Part shown: piece by piece, positions 16,504 to 25,895 of the stretch
How positions within the stretch are numbered: the stretch's first letter is position 1
How the letters are laid out: each line of letters starts with the position of its first letter
Origin: Alphaproteobacteria bacterium
Lineage (GTDB): Bacteria; Pseudomonadota; Alphaproteobacteria; Micropepsales; Micropepsaceae
Length of the DNA: 34,848 nt
Assembly (NCBI GenBank): GCA_003139615.1
Contig: PLJH01000041.1
Location: 33,575-68,422, forward strand
Direction: 5' to 3'
Program-made: the position numbers and the translations under genes
Notes under the pieces: generated by a model
Databases searched by the model: none
The model's input: the letters and a program-made list of their open reading frames with translations, nothing else
What the model was told of the DNA's origin: nothing

Positions 16504-18315
16504 TCAGATCGCGCCTTCGATTTCAGCCCGCAGCGTTTCAAGTTCGATCCACCTGTCTTCCAAGCCGGATAGGGACGCCTGTGCTTCCCCGAGCCGGGCC
16601 ATGATCGCGGCGAAGCGGGCCGGATCGCGCGCATAAAGGGAATTGTCGGTTAATTCCTTTTGCAGTGCAGCGATTTCGGCTTCGAGACTCGAGATCCGCC
16701 TGGGCAATTCCTCAAGCGCGTGCTTGTCCTTGAAGCTCAGACGACGTTTCGATGACACGGCTTTCGGACCCGCCGCGTTTCCCGAAATCTTCTGCGGTAT
16801 CGCGGCTGCGACGCTTTTCGCCGCAACGCCGCTGCCGCGCTGCGCAACCATGTCGCTATAGCCGCCCGCATATTCGACGAAGCGACCATTGCCTTCCGCC
16901 ATCAACACGGACGTGACGGTGCGATCGAGAAAATCGCGGTCATGGCTGACCAGAAGAACTGTGCCCGGATAATCGGCGATCATCTCCTGAAGCAGGTCGA
17001 GCGTTTCCAGGTCGAGATCGTTGGTCGGTTCGTCCAGCACCAGCAGGTTCGACGGCATCGCCAATGCTTTGGCGAGAAGCAGCCGCGCCCGCTCGCCGCC
17101 GGATAGGACGTGTACGGGCGTTCGCGCCTGTTCCGGTGTAAAAAGAAAGTCCTTCATGTAGCTCACGACATGCCGCGACTGCCCCGCGACGACGATGTTG
17201 CTGCCGCGGCCGCCAGTCAGGACATCCTGCAATGTGGATTCCGGATGGAGTTTCGTTCGGTCCTGATCGAGCGACGCCATGACCACATTCGCTCCCGGCT
17301 TGATCTCACCGCTGTCCGGCGCGAGGCGGCTGGTCAGCAGATTGACAAGCGTCGTTTTCCCCGAGCCGTTTGCACCCACCATGCCGACGCGATTGCCGCG
17401 CAGAATGCGGATGGAAAAATCATCGACGATCTTTCTCGGCCCATAGGATTTCGTAGCGTGCTTCGCCTCGACGACGCGCGTTCCCGATTTGTCGGCCGCT
17501 GCGGCATTGAGATTGACGTCGCCCGCGACGCGGCGTTGCTCTGTGCGTTCCCGCCGCAATTCTCCGAGTCTCGCGAGCCGGCCCTGATTGCGCTTACGCC
17601 GCGCGCTGACGCCATAGCGTACCCAATGCAGTTCCATCGCAATTTTGCGGTCGAGCTTGTGACGCTCGAGTTCTTCCTGCTCCAGCACGCCGTCTCGCCA
17701 CACTTCGAACTGCCCGAATCCCTGTTCGAGCCGCCGTGTTTGGCCGCGGTCGAGCCAGATCGTGACCTTGGACAGATTCGCGAGGAATCGCCGGTCGTGG
17801 CTGATCAGAACGAGCGCCGAGCGCATCCCGGCCAACTCGCTTTCGAGCCATTCGATGGCGGGCAGATCGAGATGATTGGTGGGTTCGTCGAGCAGAAGAA
17901 TGTCGGGAGACGGCGCGAGTACGCGTGCCAGTGCCGCGCGGCGCGCCTCTCCGCCGGAGAGTTCGCCGGTCTTTTCATCACCGGTCAGACCCAGTTCCCC
18001 CAGCAGATAGGTGACGCGATGCGGATCGTCGCTGGGCCCCAATCCGGCAAGCGCATATTCGCCGACGGTCGCAAAACCGGAAAAGTCCGGCTCCTGCGGC
18101 AAGCATCGAAGTGTCGTGCCCGGCTGAAAGAACCTTCGCCCGTCATCGGGCTCGACCAGACCTGCTGCAATTTTCAGGAGCGTCGATTTTCCGGAACCGT
18201 TACGGCCAACCAGGCATAAGCGCTCGCCTGCGCTCACGGAAATCTCCGCACCATCGAGAAGCGCGGTCGTTCCGTAAGTGAGGTGGATGTCCTGGAGGTG
18301 AAGAAGCGCGGCCAT
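16504..18315 (-). CDS. ABC-F family ATPase (Uup-like)
   Basis: A 603-residue soluble protein with two ABC nucleotide-binding domains and no membrane segment. The first has Walker A GRNGSGKST (38-46), signature LSGGE (119-123) and Walker B LLLDEPTNHLDL. The second has GANGSGKTT near residue 320, LSGGERARLLLAKALAMPS and LLVLDEPTNDLDLETLD. The linker between them is charged (ELERHKLDRKIAMELHWVRY). Residues about 520-603 form a C-terminal coiled coil (FKDKHALEELPRRISSLEAE), as in Uup. ABC-F proteins act on ribosomes or nucleic acids, and Uup is linked to DNA stability and ribosome rescue. It is first in the minus-strand block. Confidence 0.92.
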   Translation of the reverse strand: MAALLHLQDIHLTYGTTALLDGAEISVSAGERLCLVGRNGSGKSTLLKIAAGLVEPDDGRRFFQPGTTLRCLPQEPDFSGFATVGEYALAGLGPSDDPHRVTYLLGELGLTGDEKTGELSGGEARRAALARVLAPSPDILLLDEPTNHLDLPAIEWLESELAGMRSALVLISHDRRFLANLSKVTIWLDRGQTRRLEQGFGQFEVWRDGVLEQEELERHKLDRKIAMELHWVRYGVSARRKRNQGRLARLGELRRERTEQRRVAGDVNLNAAAADKSGTRVVEAKHATKSYGPRKIVDDFSIRILRGNRVGMVGANGSGKTTLVNLLTSRLAPDSGEIKPGANVVMASLDQDRTKLHPESTLQDVLTGGRGSNIVVAGQSRHVVSYMKDFLFTPEQARTPVHVLSGGERARLLLAKALAMPSNLLVLDEPTNDLDLETLDLLQEMIADYPGTVLLVSHDRDFLDRTVTSVLMAEGNGRFVEYAGGYSDMVAQRGSGVAAKSVAAAIPQKISGNAAGPKAVSSKRRLSFKDKHALEELPRRISSLEAEIAALQKELTDNSLYARDPARFAAIMARLGEAQASLSGLEDRWIELETLRAEIEGAI

Positions 18316-18405
18316 GCCGATTGCTATACGGGACGCATCGCCTGGAGCAAGCTTTCTCCAAACGTCGGCACGGCCTTGGTCAGCGCTCTCTTCAGATTAA
18401 CGAAC

Positions 18406-18918
18406 TCATCCGCCAGGCGGGGGAGCACCATATCCGGGTGACGGCTGATTATACCCTTGCGGCGGTGCATAGCCTTGCTGCGCGCCATAACCCTGCGGGG
18501 CTGTGTAACGCTGCGGCCCGTAATAGGCCTGCGGTGGTGCGTAGCCTTGCGGGGGACCGTAATAGCCTTGCGGCGGGCCGTAATATCGGGGTGGCGCATA
18601 ATAAGCCTGCGGCGGCGGATAGCCTTGATACCCACCGTAATAGCCCGGCGCTTGGCGATAATAGCCTTGCGGCTGCGCATAGTATCCGCCGCGCTGATCG
18701 TAGCTCGGCCCCGAGGCCGCATTCGCGATGATGGCGATTGGCGCAGTCGCGATCGTTGCGGCTCCCACGACTACTGCCGCACCGAGACCAAACAACCCGA
18801 AAACAGGACCGCCGCCATGCCCGTGATGGAAAAAATGCGGCCACGCCGCAGCGGATGAAATCGGTGCGGCGGCAAGCGCGATCGCCAGAACGCCGATCGA
18901 TAGTGCTCTAATTCTCAC
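18406..18918 (-). CDS. Exported Tyr/Gly/Pro/Gln-rich repeat protein
   Basis: A 170-residue protein starting at a GTG (18916-18918) with a strong AAGGAG ribosome site nine bases upstream. Residues 1-25 form a signal peptide ([20 protein letters not shown], then SAAA-W). A His/Gly-rich HHGHGGG stretch follows, then a hydrophobic segment ([20 protein letters not shown]). The C-terminal half is built of short imperfect repeats such as [19 protein letters not shown]. Such tails are disordered and common in surface or outer-membrane-associated proteins of alphaproteobacteria. The function is unknown. A frame extending to 19245 on this strand overlaps the M20 gene and is not real. Confidence 0.75.
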   Translation of the reverse strand: MRIRALSIGVLAIALAAAPISSAAAWPHFFHHGHGGGPVFGLFGLGAAVVVGAATIATAPIAIIANAASGPSYDQRGGYYAQPQGYYRQAPGYYGGYQGYPPPQAYYAPPRYYGPPQGYYGPPQGYAPPQAYYGPQRYTAPQGYGAQQGYAPPQGYNQPSPGYGAPPPGG

Positions 18919-19004
18919 CTTGGCGTGCTCCTTAACAAGGGACGCCCCCCGCGCTGCTTGTATCACGCGATGTCCCAAACAAGATAGTCCGGCATGAACG
19001 TAAC

Positions 19005-20225
19005 CTATGTTGGGTTCCCTTCGAAGCCATTGCTTAGAAACGCCTCCGCATACGCGCAATGCATCGCCACACCGCGCGCCATCGCATTCTCGTCGAGGAC
19101 CATGCGATTGGAATGAAGGCCGCAACAGGTTTGGAAATCTCCGCCTTCCGGTGTTGCGCCCAACATCACCATGACGCCCGGAACTTTCTGAAGCACATAG
19201 GAGAAATCTTCCGCGCCCATGATGGGGCTCGGCATGGTGAGCCACGATGCATCGCCGAACAGGCTCTGCGCCGTGGCTTTGGCGAGCGCCACGGCTTTGC
19301 TGTCGCAGTTCGTCACGGGAAAACCCGGAATGATTTCGACCGACACATTCGCGAGATGCGCCGCGGCGATATTGGTCGCGACGCGATGCAATCCTTCATG
19401 CGCAAGCGCGCGCGATTCGGGCGAGAAGCTGCGGATCGTTCCTTCGAGCTCTGCCGTCTCGGGAATGACGTTGTTCGTCGTGCCCGAGGTGATGCGCGCA
19501 ACCGTGATGACGACGGGATCGAATGCCGGAATCCGTCGCGTCACGAGACTTTGCAGCGCGGTCACGATTTCGCAGGCAATTGGAATGGGGTCGACGGCCA
19601 GATGCGGCTGGGACGCATGCCCGCCTTTCCCGGTCACGGTCAAGACGATGCGGTCGGCGGCGGCCAGGAGCGGTCCGGGCCTGCTGCCAAACATTCCGCT
19701 CGGAAGGTTTGGCGCCATGTGAAGCGCGAACGCGGCATCGGGCAGCGGGTCGATCAGGCCGTCGTCGAGCATATAGCGGGCGCCGTGATGGCCCTCTTCG
19801 CCCGGCTGAAACATGAACATCACGGAGCCGGCCAACTGCTCCCGCCGCGCGCACAAGGCCTTCGCAGCGCCGACCAGCATTGCAACATGGGTGTCGTGCC
19901 CGCAGGCGTGCATCTTGCCGTCATCATTCGACGTGAACGGCAGGCCGGTATCCTCATGGAGCGGCAGCGCGTCCATATCGCCCCGCAACAGGACCGTGCG
20001 CCCGTTTGCCGGGCCCCGCAGCAGAGCGATGAAGCCGGTCGTTGAAGGTCCTTCGACGATTTCCAACGGAAGCCCGGCGAGTGCCGCTTTGGCCTTGGCT
20101 GTGGTTTTCGGCGTCATCAGGCCGAGCTCGGGCTCTGCGTGGATCGCCCGGCGTAGCGCGACCATTTCGGGCATGAGCGCCCGCCCTGCTTCCGCCCATT
20201 CGCCCGAGAAAGACTGCTGCGTCAT
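19005..20225 (-). CDS. M20 family amidohydrolase (hippurate hydrolase/aminoacylase-like)
   Basis: A 406-residue metallopeptidase-fold amidohydrolase. Metal-binding motifs are [31 protein letters not shown] and [14 protein letters not shown] (catalytic Glu pair), and the dimerisation domain includes [40 protein letters not shown] near the C-terminus supplies the last metal ligands. The family removes acyl groups from amino acids or processes indole-acetyl and hippurate-type conjugates. The ATG at 20223-20225 has GGGG upstream; a GTG start at 20261 would add 12 residues. There is no signal peptide, so it is cytosolic. It is divergent from the histidine kinase. Confidence 0.92.
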   Translation of the reverse strand: MTQQSFSGEWAEAGRALMPEMVALRRAIHAEPELGLMTPKTTAKAKAALAGLPLEIVEGPSTTGFIALLRGPANGRTVLLRGDMDALPLHEDTGLPFTSNDDGKMHACGHDTHVAMLVGAAKALCARREQLAGSVMFMFQPGEEGHHGARYMLDDGLIDPLPDAAFALHMAPNLPSGMFGSRPGPLLAAADRIVLTVTGKGGHASQPHLAVDPIPIACEIVTALQSLVTRRIPAFDPVVITVARITSGTTNNVIPETAELEGTIRSFSPESRALAHEGLHRVATNIAAAHLANVSVEIIPGFPVTNCDSKAVALAKATAQSLFGDASWLTMPSPIMGAEDFSYVLQKVPGVMVMLGATPEGGDFQTCCGLHSNRMVLDENAMARGVAMHCAYAEAFLSNGFEGNPT

Positions 20226-20461
20226 CTTGATCCCCACAATTTGAGTCGTATCTGCGAACACCCGGCAAAAGCAGCGGGCCGACCGAATCTAACAGGGTCC
20301 GCCATCGGTTTGCACGCGTCCGTTTCGAACCCCCGCCCCCGATTTGCACCGGATCACCGCGCATTGGATTAACGCTCCATTATTCGGGACTTGTTACACA
20401 TTCGTTGTCTCGGATTTGGGGAATTCCGCGACTGTATTGTTCCGGGACATCGGGGTTCTGA

Positions 20462-22186
20462 ATGGTCGCGCCGATCTCTGACATTGCTCCGCGCGCTTTG
20501 CGCGGCCCCTCTGCATTGCGGCTGCTCGCGATCGGCATCCTCGTTTTCGCCTCGGCCTGCTGCGGATTGGAATTATCCGACCTGATTGCACACACAAGCG
20601 CAATCTGGATCGCAAACGGAATCCTCGTCTACTTCCTTCTCAAGCATCCGCGGCGGGAGTGGATTGCCGTCCTGGCCACCGGATTGGGCGCGAATTTTTG
20701 CGCCGACATCGTCATGGACGACAGCATCTTCGCGGCAACGATGCTGACGCTCTGCAATGCCGTCGGCATCCTGATCATTGCCGCGCCGCTGCAGCTCATG
20801 GGCTTGCACGGCGATCTCGCCCGCACAAAGCCTCTTTGTGTGTTCTACGCATTGGCGCTGGGTGCAGCGCCCATGGCTTCGGGGTTGCTGTCGGCAGCCT
20901 TCTTCCATTTCACCCAAGGTCGCGATTTTCTTTCGGCCGCACTGGACTGGTATGCGACCGATGCGCTCGGCTACAGCATCGTCGTTCCGATACTCATGAC
21001 GGTGCATGTCGACGCCATTAAAAGGATGTTCGCGGCAGATCAGATAGTCGGCACATTCCTGGTTCTCGGCACCGTCGCCGGAACGATCGCGCTCAACTAT
21101 TTCACCGGTTACCCTCTTGCCTTCCTGCTTTTTCCGGCCGTCCTTCTGCTCACGTTTCAGCGCGGATTTGCCGGCGGGTCCATCGGCCTCCTCATGGCCG
21201 CAGCCTATTTGATGACACCCGTGCTGATGGGCGCGGGGCTTAGCGGGCTCAAGCCGCATTCGCTGCGCGAGCAGATTATCATCGTGCAAATTTTCGTTGC
21301 CGTGATCGGGTTTTCGGTGATCCTGGTCGGCGCAACATTGGCGGAGCGACGTCGACTCGAAAGCGGTCTCGCCGCGGCGATCGTCCGCGCCGAGACGTCG
21401 CGCGAGGAAGCGGTCGTGGCGAAGGATTCGGCGGAGCGGGCGAACCGGCTGAAGTCGATGTTTCTGGCCACCATGAGCCACGAATTGCGCACGCCGCTCA
21501 ACGCCATCATCGGATTTTCCGAATTGATGCATGGCGAGCTGTATGGATCGCTCGGCGATGCGCGCTATCGTGAATATTCCGGCCTGATTCAGGGGGCAGG
21601 CCACCACCTTCTCAGCCTCATCAACGACGTCCTCGACATGTCGAAGATCGAAGCCGGCAAATTCGAATTGCACCGCGAATCTTTCGACATTCGCGAGATC
21701 ATTCGCGATTGCCTGGATTTGATGCGCGAGCGGGCGCAGCACAGCGATGTCGAACTTTCGGAGGATATCCAGGCGACGCCACTGGAGATCAAGGCCGACC
21801 GGCGCGCTATCAAACAGATATTGCTCAATCTGCTGTCGAACGCGATCAAGTTCACGCCTGCGGGCGGTCGCGTGATCGTTCACGCCAAATCGGCCAATAA
21901 CTCGCTTGTGATTTCCGTCGAAGATACGGGCATCGGCATCCCGGCCGATCAGGTCAGCCGGCTGGGCAACCCGTTTGTCCAGGTCAGAAACAGCGCAGGC
22001 GCGGCGCACGAAGGAACCGGGCTGGGTCTGGCGCTGGTGCGCGCCCTGGCCGAGATCCATGACGGCCGATTGAAAATCGAAAGCGTCCTGGGTCAGGGCA
22101 CCATCGTGAGCGTTGTTTTGCCCGGGACGTCCGACCGCCTGCAGTCCGCTTCGGCCGGGCTTGGCATCGCGCAGGATGCGGCATGA
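20462..22186 (+). CDS. MASE1-domain sensor histidine kinase
   Basis: A 574-residue membrane kinase. Residues about 18-295 carry about eight hydrophobic segments of the MASE1 sensor domain (SAIWIANGILVYFLLKHPRR is its typical early motif). A short coiled linker follows (ETSREEAVVAKDSAERANRL). The HisKA domain has MSHELRTPLNAIIGFSEL with phospho-His340. The ATPase domain has the N box ILLNLLSNAIKFTPAGG, G1 VEDTGIGIP and G2 GTGLGLALVRAL. It should autophosphorylate and pass phosphate to an unlinked response regulator; none is adjacent. The ligand sensed by MASE1 is generally unknown. The ATG at 20462 has GGGG about seven bases upstream. Confidence 0.92.
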   Translation: MVAPISDIAPRALRGPSALRLLAIGILVFASACCGLELSDLIAHTSAIWIANGILVYFLLKHPRREWIAVLATGLGANFCADIVMDDSIFAATMLTLCNAVGILIIAAPLQLMGLHGDLARTKPLCVFYALALGAAPMASGLLSAAFFHFTQGRDFLSAALDWYATDALGYSIVVPILMTVHVDAIKRMFAADQIVGTFLVLGTVAGTIALNYFTGYPLAFLLFPAVLLLTFQRGFAGGSIGLLMAAAYLMTPVLMGAGLSGLKPHSLREQIIIVQIFVAVIGFSVILVGATLAERRRLESGLAAAIVRAETSREEAVVAKDSAERANRLKSMFLATMSHELRTPLNAIIGFSELMHGELYGSLGDARYREYSGLIQGAGHHLLSLINDVLDMSKIEAGKFELHRESFDIREIIRDCLDLMRERAQHSDVELSEDIQATPLEIKADRRAIKQILLNLLSNAIKFTPAGGRVIVHAKSANNSLVISVEDTGIGIPADQVSRLGNPFVQVRNSAGAAHEGTGLGLALVRALAEIHDGRLKIESVLGQGTIVSVVLPGTSDRLQSASAGLGIAQDAA

Positions 22187-22276
22187 GCTGACGGGACGCT
22201 GCTTCGCACGGCGCTTCATGTCATAGACTGCCGGCGCAACAATCCGCGATTCGCCGCGAACACCGGAATCGACCCC

Positions 22277-23125
22277 GTGAGACCGACCAGGAACAAGCCT
22301 CAGAAGCGGCACGCGACGCATCACGCGCCGGGCAAGCCCGCCGCTCACCCGCCCCGCCCGAAGCAACCGCAGCAGCTGCCCACCAACCTCGAGCGGATCT
22401 TCGGCAAGCATTCGGTTCGCGCCGTGTTTCTGACCCGGCCGCGCACGGTGAAGCGCCTGATCATCGCGGGCGACGAATCCTATCACACCGAGTTCATCGA
22501 AATGGCGGAACGCGCCGGCATCAAGCCGGAGTTTCTGGCGTGGCCCGAGTTCGAACGCCTGGGACATTTCACCAAGGATGAGAAACACCAGGGGATATTC
22601 ATTCTCGCCGACCCTCGAAAGATCTACGCGGAGAAGGATTTCGATTCTCTCGCCGATGCGCGTGTCGTCTTGGCGCTCGATCAGATTTCCAATCCGCAGA
22701 ATTTCGCGACCATTTTGCGCAGCGCGGCATTCTTCGGTGTCGAAGCCGTCATCGTTCTGCGCGATCGATCCGTGGATGTGTCGTCGGAAGTCGTTCGTTA
22801 CGCCGTAGGCGGGGCAGAATTCGTCAGGATCTTCCGGGTGACAAATCTTTCCCAGGGTCTCGAAGAGCTCAAAGACCTTGGCTTTGCGGTCATCGGCCTC
22901 GACGAACGCGGCGAGAAGACGCTTGCCGAAACTATCTTCCCCGAAAAGATCGTGTTCGTCGTCGGCGCAGAGGGCGAAGGCCTGCGTCCGAAGACGAAGA
23001 AGTATTGCGACACGCTTGTCCGCATTCCGGGCGGACGTCCCGGTCTTGAGAGCCTCAATGCCGGTGTGGCGACCGCGGTCGCCGTGGCGGAAATATTCCG
23101 GAACGCGCCGCATACTACGCCGTAA
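22277..23125 (+). CDS. TrmH/RlmB family RNA 2'-O-methyltransferase
   Basis: A 282-residue SPOUT enzyme. A basic, Pro-rich N-terminus (1-35) precedes the RNA-binding substrate domain (NLERIFGKHSVRAVFL). The knotted domain has motif 1 LDQISNPQNFATILRSAAFF, motif 2 VFVVGAEGEGLR and motif 3 RIPGGRPGLESLNAGVATAV. It uses S-adenosylmethionine to methylate a ribose, on G2251 of 23S rRNA if it is RlmB. Which RNA is modified cannot be fixed from sequence. The start is a GTG at 22277, since no ATG lies near the N-terminus. Its last 11 bases overlap the end of the convergent VOC gene. Confidence 0.92.
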   Translation: MRPTRNKPQKRHATHHAPGKPAAHPPRPKQPQQLPTNLERIFGKHSVRAVFLTRPRTVKRLIIAGDESYHTEFIEMAERAGIKPEFLAWPEFERLGHFTKDEKHQGIFILADPRKIYAEKDFDSLADARVVLALDQISNPQNFATILRSAAFFGVEAVIVLRDRSVDVSSEVVRYAVGGAEFVRIFRVTNLSQGLEELKDLGFAVIGLDERGEKTLAETIFPEKIVFVVGAEGEGLRPKTKKYCDTLVRIPGGRPGLESLNAGVATAVAVAEIFRNAPHTTP

Positions 23126-23807
23126 TCGATCCGACGATCGATGCGCGCTGGGACAGTTCGATCCAGTTGCCGTCGGGATCGCGGATCATCGAGATGCGCG
23201 CGGTTTCGCCCAAGGTTGTGGGCGCCAGGCCTTCGCGCGCGCCATGTGCAAGTGCGTGCGCATGCTCTTCATCGACCTTGTGAATTTGGAACGTGATGTA
23301 GCGCCAGCCATAGCCGTCAATGACAGCGTCGCTCGGCGCGTCGTCGGATTCGTCCAGCAGGATCAAGCTGTCACCCGCGCGGAACGCTGCGCCGGCGCCG
23401 TCAACTCGTTCCTCTGCGAGCCCCAGCACATCCGCATAAAAGCTTCTATGCGCAGCGAGATTGCGCACGGCAACGCGAATGCCGATCTTGTCGACACTGA
23501 GATGCCCCGGCGGAACGAGCGCGACGCGATTGCCTTCCGGATCACGCAAACTCAGCGGCTCTGCGATGTCGCTTCGCGCGACCAGCAATTCGCGATAGCC
23601 CGTCGGGGGATTCTCCGGCACAGGTTCGCGTGAATTGTTAATCTTCAGCACGGACCCGAAAAGATCGTGGCGATGCTGACGCACACCGCGCCGGATCGCG
23701 AGCGTGTGGTCGAACACGGCGCCGACTTTTTGCTGCCAGAACGTAAGAGCGGCGTCCGTGTCGCGCACATAGAGGCCCACATCGAGGTGCGGCTTGACGA
23801 GTTTCAT
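23115..23807 (-). CDS. Two-domain VOC family protein
   Basis: A 230-residue protein with two vicinal-oxygen-chelate modules: residues about 1-115 (VKPHLDVGLYVRDTDAALTF) and about 118-225 (KIGIRVAVRNLAAHRSFYAD), each with a beta-alpha-beta-beta-beta pattern ending in RDPEGNRVAL and RDPDGNWIEL. Such proteins bind a metal and act as glyoxalases, extradiol dioxygenases or resistance proteins; the reaction here is unknown. The MFS gene ends 3 bases upstream (stop at 23811), so they are co-transcribed and probably act on the same compound. Its 3' end overlaps the convergent TrmH-like gene by 11 bases. Confidence 0.88.
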   Translation of the reverse strand: MKLVKPHLDVGLYVRDTDAALTFWQQKVGAVFDHTLAIRRGVRQHRHDLFGSVLKINNSREPVPENPPTGYRELLVARSDIAEPLSLRDPEGNRVALVPPGHLSVDKIGIRVAVRNLAAHRSFYADVLGLAEERVDGAGAAFRAGDSLILLDESDDAPSDAVIDGYGWRYITFQIHKVDEEHAHALAHGAREGLAPTTLGETARISMIRDPDGNWIELSQRASIVGSITA

Positions 23808-23810
23808 CCG

Positions 23811-25127
23811 TCACTCCGCCGGACTGGCCGCCGCAATCTCGGCGGCAACGTCTGCGCCGCGTTCCGGATTGGCCTGACCGTCCGTCGTGGCGATCAGATA
23901 TTTCGGAATCAGCAGGAGCAGAGGCAGGATCAGCGCGTAAACCGCAGTCGTCGCGAGCACGCAATAGAGAAAACCGTAAGTCGGACTGAGATTGTAAAGC
24001 CCGACACCCAGCACGTCGCCCGCGCGATTGGAGAGAAGATAAACGCCGTCCACCATCATCATTAAGGAGCCCTGCAGACCGGCCGGGCAGGATCGCATCG
24101 AAAGATCGTAATAGGCCGCCGCTGCAATGCCGCCCATCACACCGATCGGCACAGCCAGGATCAGCGCCTCGGCTCCCGTGTGGATGAAGGCCAGCGGAAT
24201 CATCTGCGGCACGGTGATGATCGTTCCCCACCACAGCAGCTTTTTCAGCGACACGAATTTGCAGATGTAACCGTAGAGGAAGAACACTGGTATGAACGCC
24301 GCCGCGAAAATACTGTTGAAGTCGCCATATATCTGGTCCGACACATGCAGATGATTGGACAGGTAGTATTGCAGGGCCGTGTTCGATCCGGGCGCAAACT
24401 GGAAGAAGAACATGATCAGCACGGCCGGATAGACGGGGCGATGCCTGAGGAGCCGCTTGATGTCTCCCCAGAGATCGGCCCCCTTGGCCAGCGGCTGATC
24501 GTAGATGTGGCTGAACACCGACCGCGGCTTCCACAGCCCAAGAAACGCAACGGCCACGGAGAGCGCTGCCATCAGAATGAAAGTCTCGCTGGGCCGCAGA
24601 TGCATCGCGATCCAGCCCGATGCGAACCCGCCGACGATATAGGGGATGGAATTGACGATGAGCCACAGCGCGCTGAGCCGGCCGGACATCAGCTTCTCCT
24701 GGCCGACAAGCGCCATCAGCCCCATATATCCCGCCGACACGAAACGGAACGACACCATCACGAGAACGGTGCCGAGAAAGAGTCCGGCGTAAGATAGGTT
24801 GGACGCAGCCATCCAGAGGAATATGGCCGCGGTCAGCGGTGCGAAGATCAGGAAATAGCCGCGATCGCGCAGGCCGAACGGGTTCCAGAGATCCCGGGCG
24901 AATCCAAACACGACCGAGACATAGACCGGAATCGTCACGAAGAACCGGAAGAGTGTGACCTGTACATCCGTTGCGTGCAGCTGGTTCTTCAGCATGTAGG
25001 ACGTGGCGATGTCCAACAGGTAGCCATGCGGCAGCACCAGATAAACGAGCAGAGTCAGCGGCGTGAAATAGAGAAAGACCTGCCTGGTGTTTGACGAGTC
25101 CGTACGCGCGACAACTGTTTCGGTCAT
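23811..25127 (-). CDS. MFS transporter
   Basis: A 438-residue inner-membrane protein with about 12 hydrophobic segments, beginning FLYFTPLTLLVYLVLPHGYL. A cytosolic loop between the two halves holds a charged stretch (YDQPLAKGADLWGDIKRLLR). It has no signature that fixes the substrate; the N-terminal shape recalls BT1/folate-biopterin-type or AmpG-like carriers, but I cannot decide. It is first in a two-gene operon with the VOC protein (3-base gap), which points to uptake or export of a small organic compound handled by that protein. The ATG at 25125-25127 begins MTETVVARTD. Confidence 0.85.
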   Translation of the reverse strand: MTETVVARTDSSNTRQVFLYFTPLTLLVYLVLPHGYLLDIATSYMLKNQLHATDVQVTLFRFFVTIPVYVSVVFGFARDLWNPFGLRDRGYFLIFAPLTAAIFLWMAASNLSYAGLFLGTVLVMVSFRFVSAGYMGLMALVGQEKLMSGRLSALWLIVNSIPYIVGGFASGWIAMHLRPSETFILMAALSVAVAFLGLWKPRSVFSHIYDQPLAKGADLWGDIKRLLRHRPVYPAVLIMFFFQFAPGSNTALQYYLSNHLHVSDQIYGDFNSIFAAAFIPVFFLYGYICKFVSLKKLLWWGTIITVPQMIPLAFIHTGAEALILAVPIGVMGGIAAAAYYDLSMRSCPAGLQGSLMMMVDGVYLLSNRAGDVLGVGLYNLSPTYGFLYCVLATTAVYALILPLLLLIPKYLIATTDGQANPERGADVAAEIAAASPAE

Positions 25128-25427
25128 TCAGACATCCTCAGGAAGGCCGGCTCCGGACAATGGGAAACGGCAGAACGAACCGTATCCTCGACCGCGGAGA
25201 GCGGCGTCACGAGGATCACGGACATCGGCAAATTCCTCGGCCGCCTTGCTAAACGAGGCCGCGCTGGAGGGGAAGGCACAACCCCGCCGGCTTCCCAAAC
25301 GCGCGCGCTCACGATCCTCTTCCGCCACGATCCGCATACGCTGAAGCTTCGGCGGATTGAACGCAATGTCCGGCGAAGCCTTGCCTGCGCGCGCTCCAAC
25401 ATCGACCATGGCCCGCAGTTTCCCCTG
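25128..25427. other. Intergenic region with no supported gene
   Basis: About 300 bases upstream of the minus-strand MFS gene. Short frames on both strands (for example 25128-25409 minus and 25087-25344 plus) have no recognisable domain. The end of the region enters the palindrome at 25419-25441. A promoter for the MFS/VOC operon should lie here but cannot be placed. Confidence 0.45.
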
Positions 25428-25441
25428 TTAAACAGGGGAAA
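25419..25441. repeat. Perfect 23-bp palindrome
   Basis: TTTCCCCTGTT-A-AACAGGGGAAA: two perfect 11-base arms around a single A. The stop codon of the minus-strand DUF5681-like frame (25428-25430) lies inside it. It could be an intrinsic hairpin, a repeat-family end or a protein-binding site. The placement 27 bases from the REP-like element suggests that they belong to one compound element. Confidence 0.6.
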
Positions 25442-25895
25442 ATAACAGGCGAAACTTTGCCCCGGTCTCGATCCTCTTCCCCCGCAAGCGGGGGAAGTCC
25501 GGCCGAAGGCCGGGAAGGGGGGAGTCAACGCAAATCCCCCCTCCCCCACGCCTGGGGGAGGAGGATCGGCATAGAGGCTCGTCGCTCAATGCAGCGTATC
25601 CTTGCGGCCTACTCCCGGAGGCGGATTTTCTCGCGAAATTTTTTTTGCTTCCAAAATCCTGTGCGGAATCAATGGCTTGGGTCTCTGGATCAGGGCTTTC
25701 GCGCCCTGCCGAATTCCCAGCCAAATCCCCTGCAAACGGCCCCTTCTTGAGATGCGGAAAGATGTGCGGCCAGTCGGGATAGAGCAGCTGCTGCTCTTCC
25801 TCCCGCGACAATGCACGGCCTTTCGGATTGCCGGATTGTCCCTTCTTCCAGCGGGTTCTTATGTCGGCCCGTTCCGAATGCGATGTCTCTTCCAT
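25428..25895 (-). pseudogene. DUF5681-like small protein, 3' part overrun by a repeat element
   Basis: The frame starts at an ATG (25893-25895) with GGAG six bases upstream. The N-terminus has RTRWKKGQSGNPKGR, the hallmark of DUF5681 proteins, which are often found near phage terminase genes. After about 75 residues the sequence loses protein-like character (GSKKNFARKSASGSRPQGY), and the last 45 codons run through a palindromic element (25469-25568) and stop in the 25419-25441 palindrome. The 155-residue product is therefore probably a truncated or degraded gene whose 3' end was replaced by a repeat. It may still be expressed as a short protein. No terminase or phage structural gene is nearby. 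Confidence 0.5.
25469..25568. repeat. REP-like element of nested hairpins (about 100 bp)
   Basis: The element is bounded by CGATCCTC (25469-25476) and its complement GAGGATCG (25561-25568). Inside are four hairpins in a row: CTTCCCCCGC-AA-GCGGGGGAAG (25476-25497), CCGGCC-GAA-GGCCGG (25499-25513), AGGGGGGA (25516-25523) with TCCCCCCT (25535-25542), and CTCCCCCA-CGCC-TGGGGGAG (25541-25560). Such G/C-run hairpin elements are typical of dispersed intergenic repeats in alphaproteobacterial genomes. Copies elsewhere cannot be seen from this window. Confidence 0.7.

Noticed and set aside
17110-18219. 369-codon plus-strand frame
   Set aside because: Antisense to the ABC-F ATPase, whose Walker and signature motifs are unambiguous.
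20573-23113. Very long open frame (846 codons) on the minus strand
   Set aside because: It lies wholly antisense to the histidine kinase and the TrmH-like gene, which have clear motifs. Its translation is rich in Arg, His and Asp without any domain, as expected for a shadow in GC-rich coding DNA.
25128-25409. 93-codon minus-strand frame
   Set aside because: No domain or ribosome site, and it occupies the likely promoter region of the MFS/VOC operon.
25476-25560. CRISPR-like repeated structure
   Set aside because: The repeats are nested hairpins of different sequence without regular spacing or unique spacers, so this is a REP-like element and not an array.
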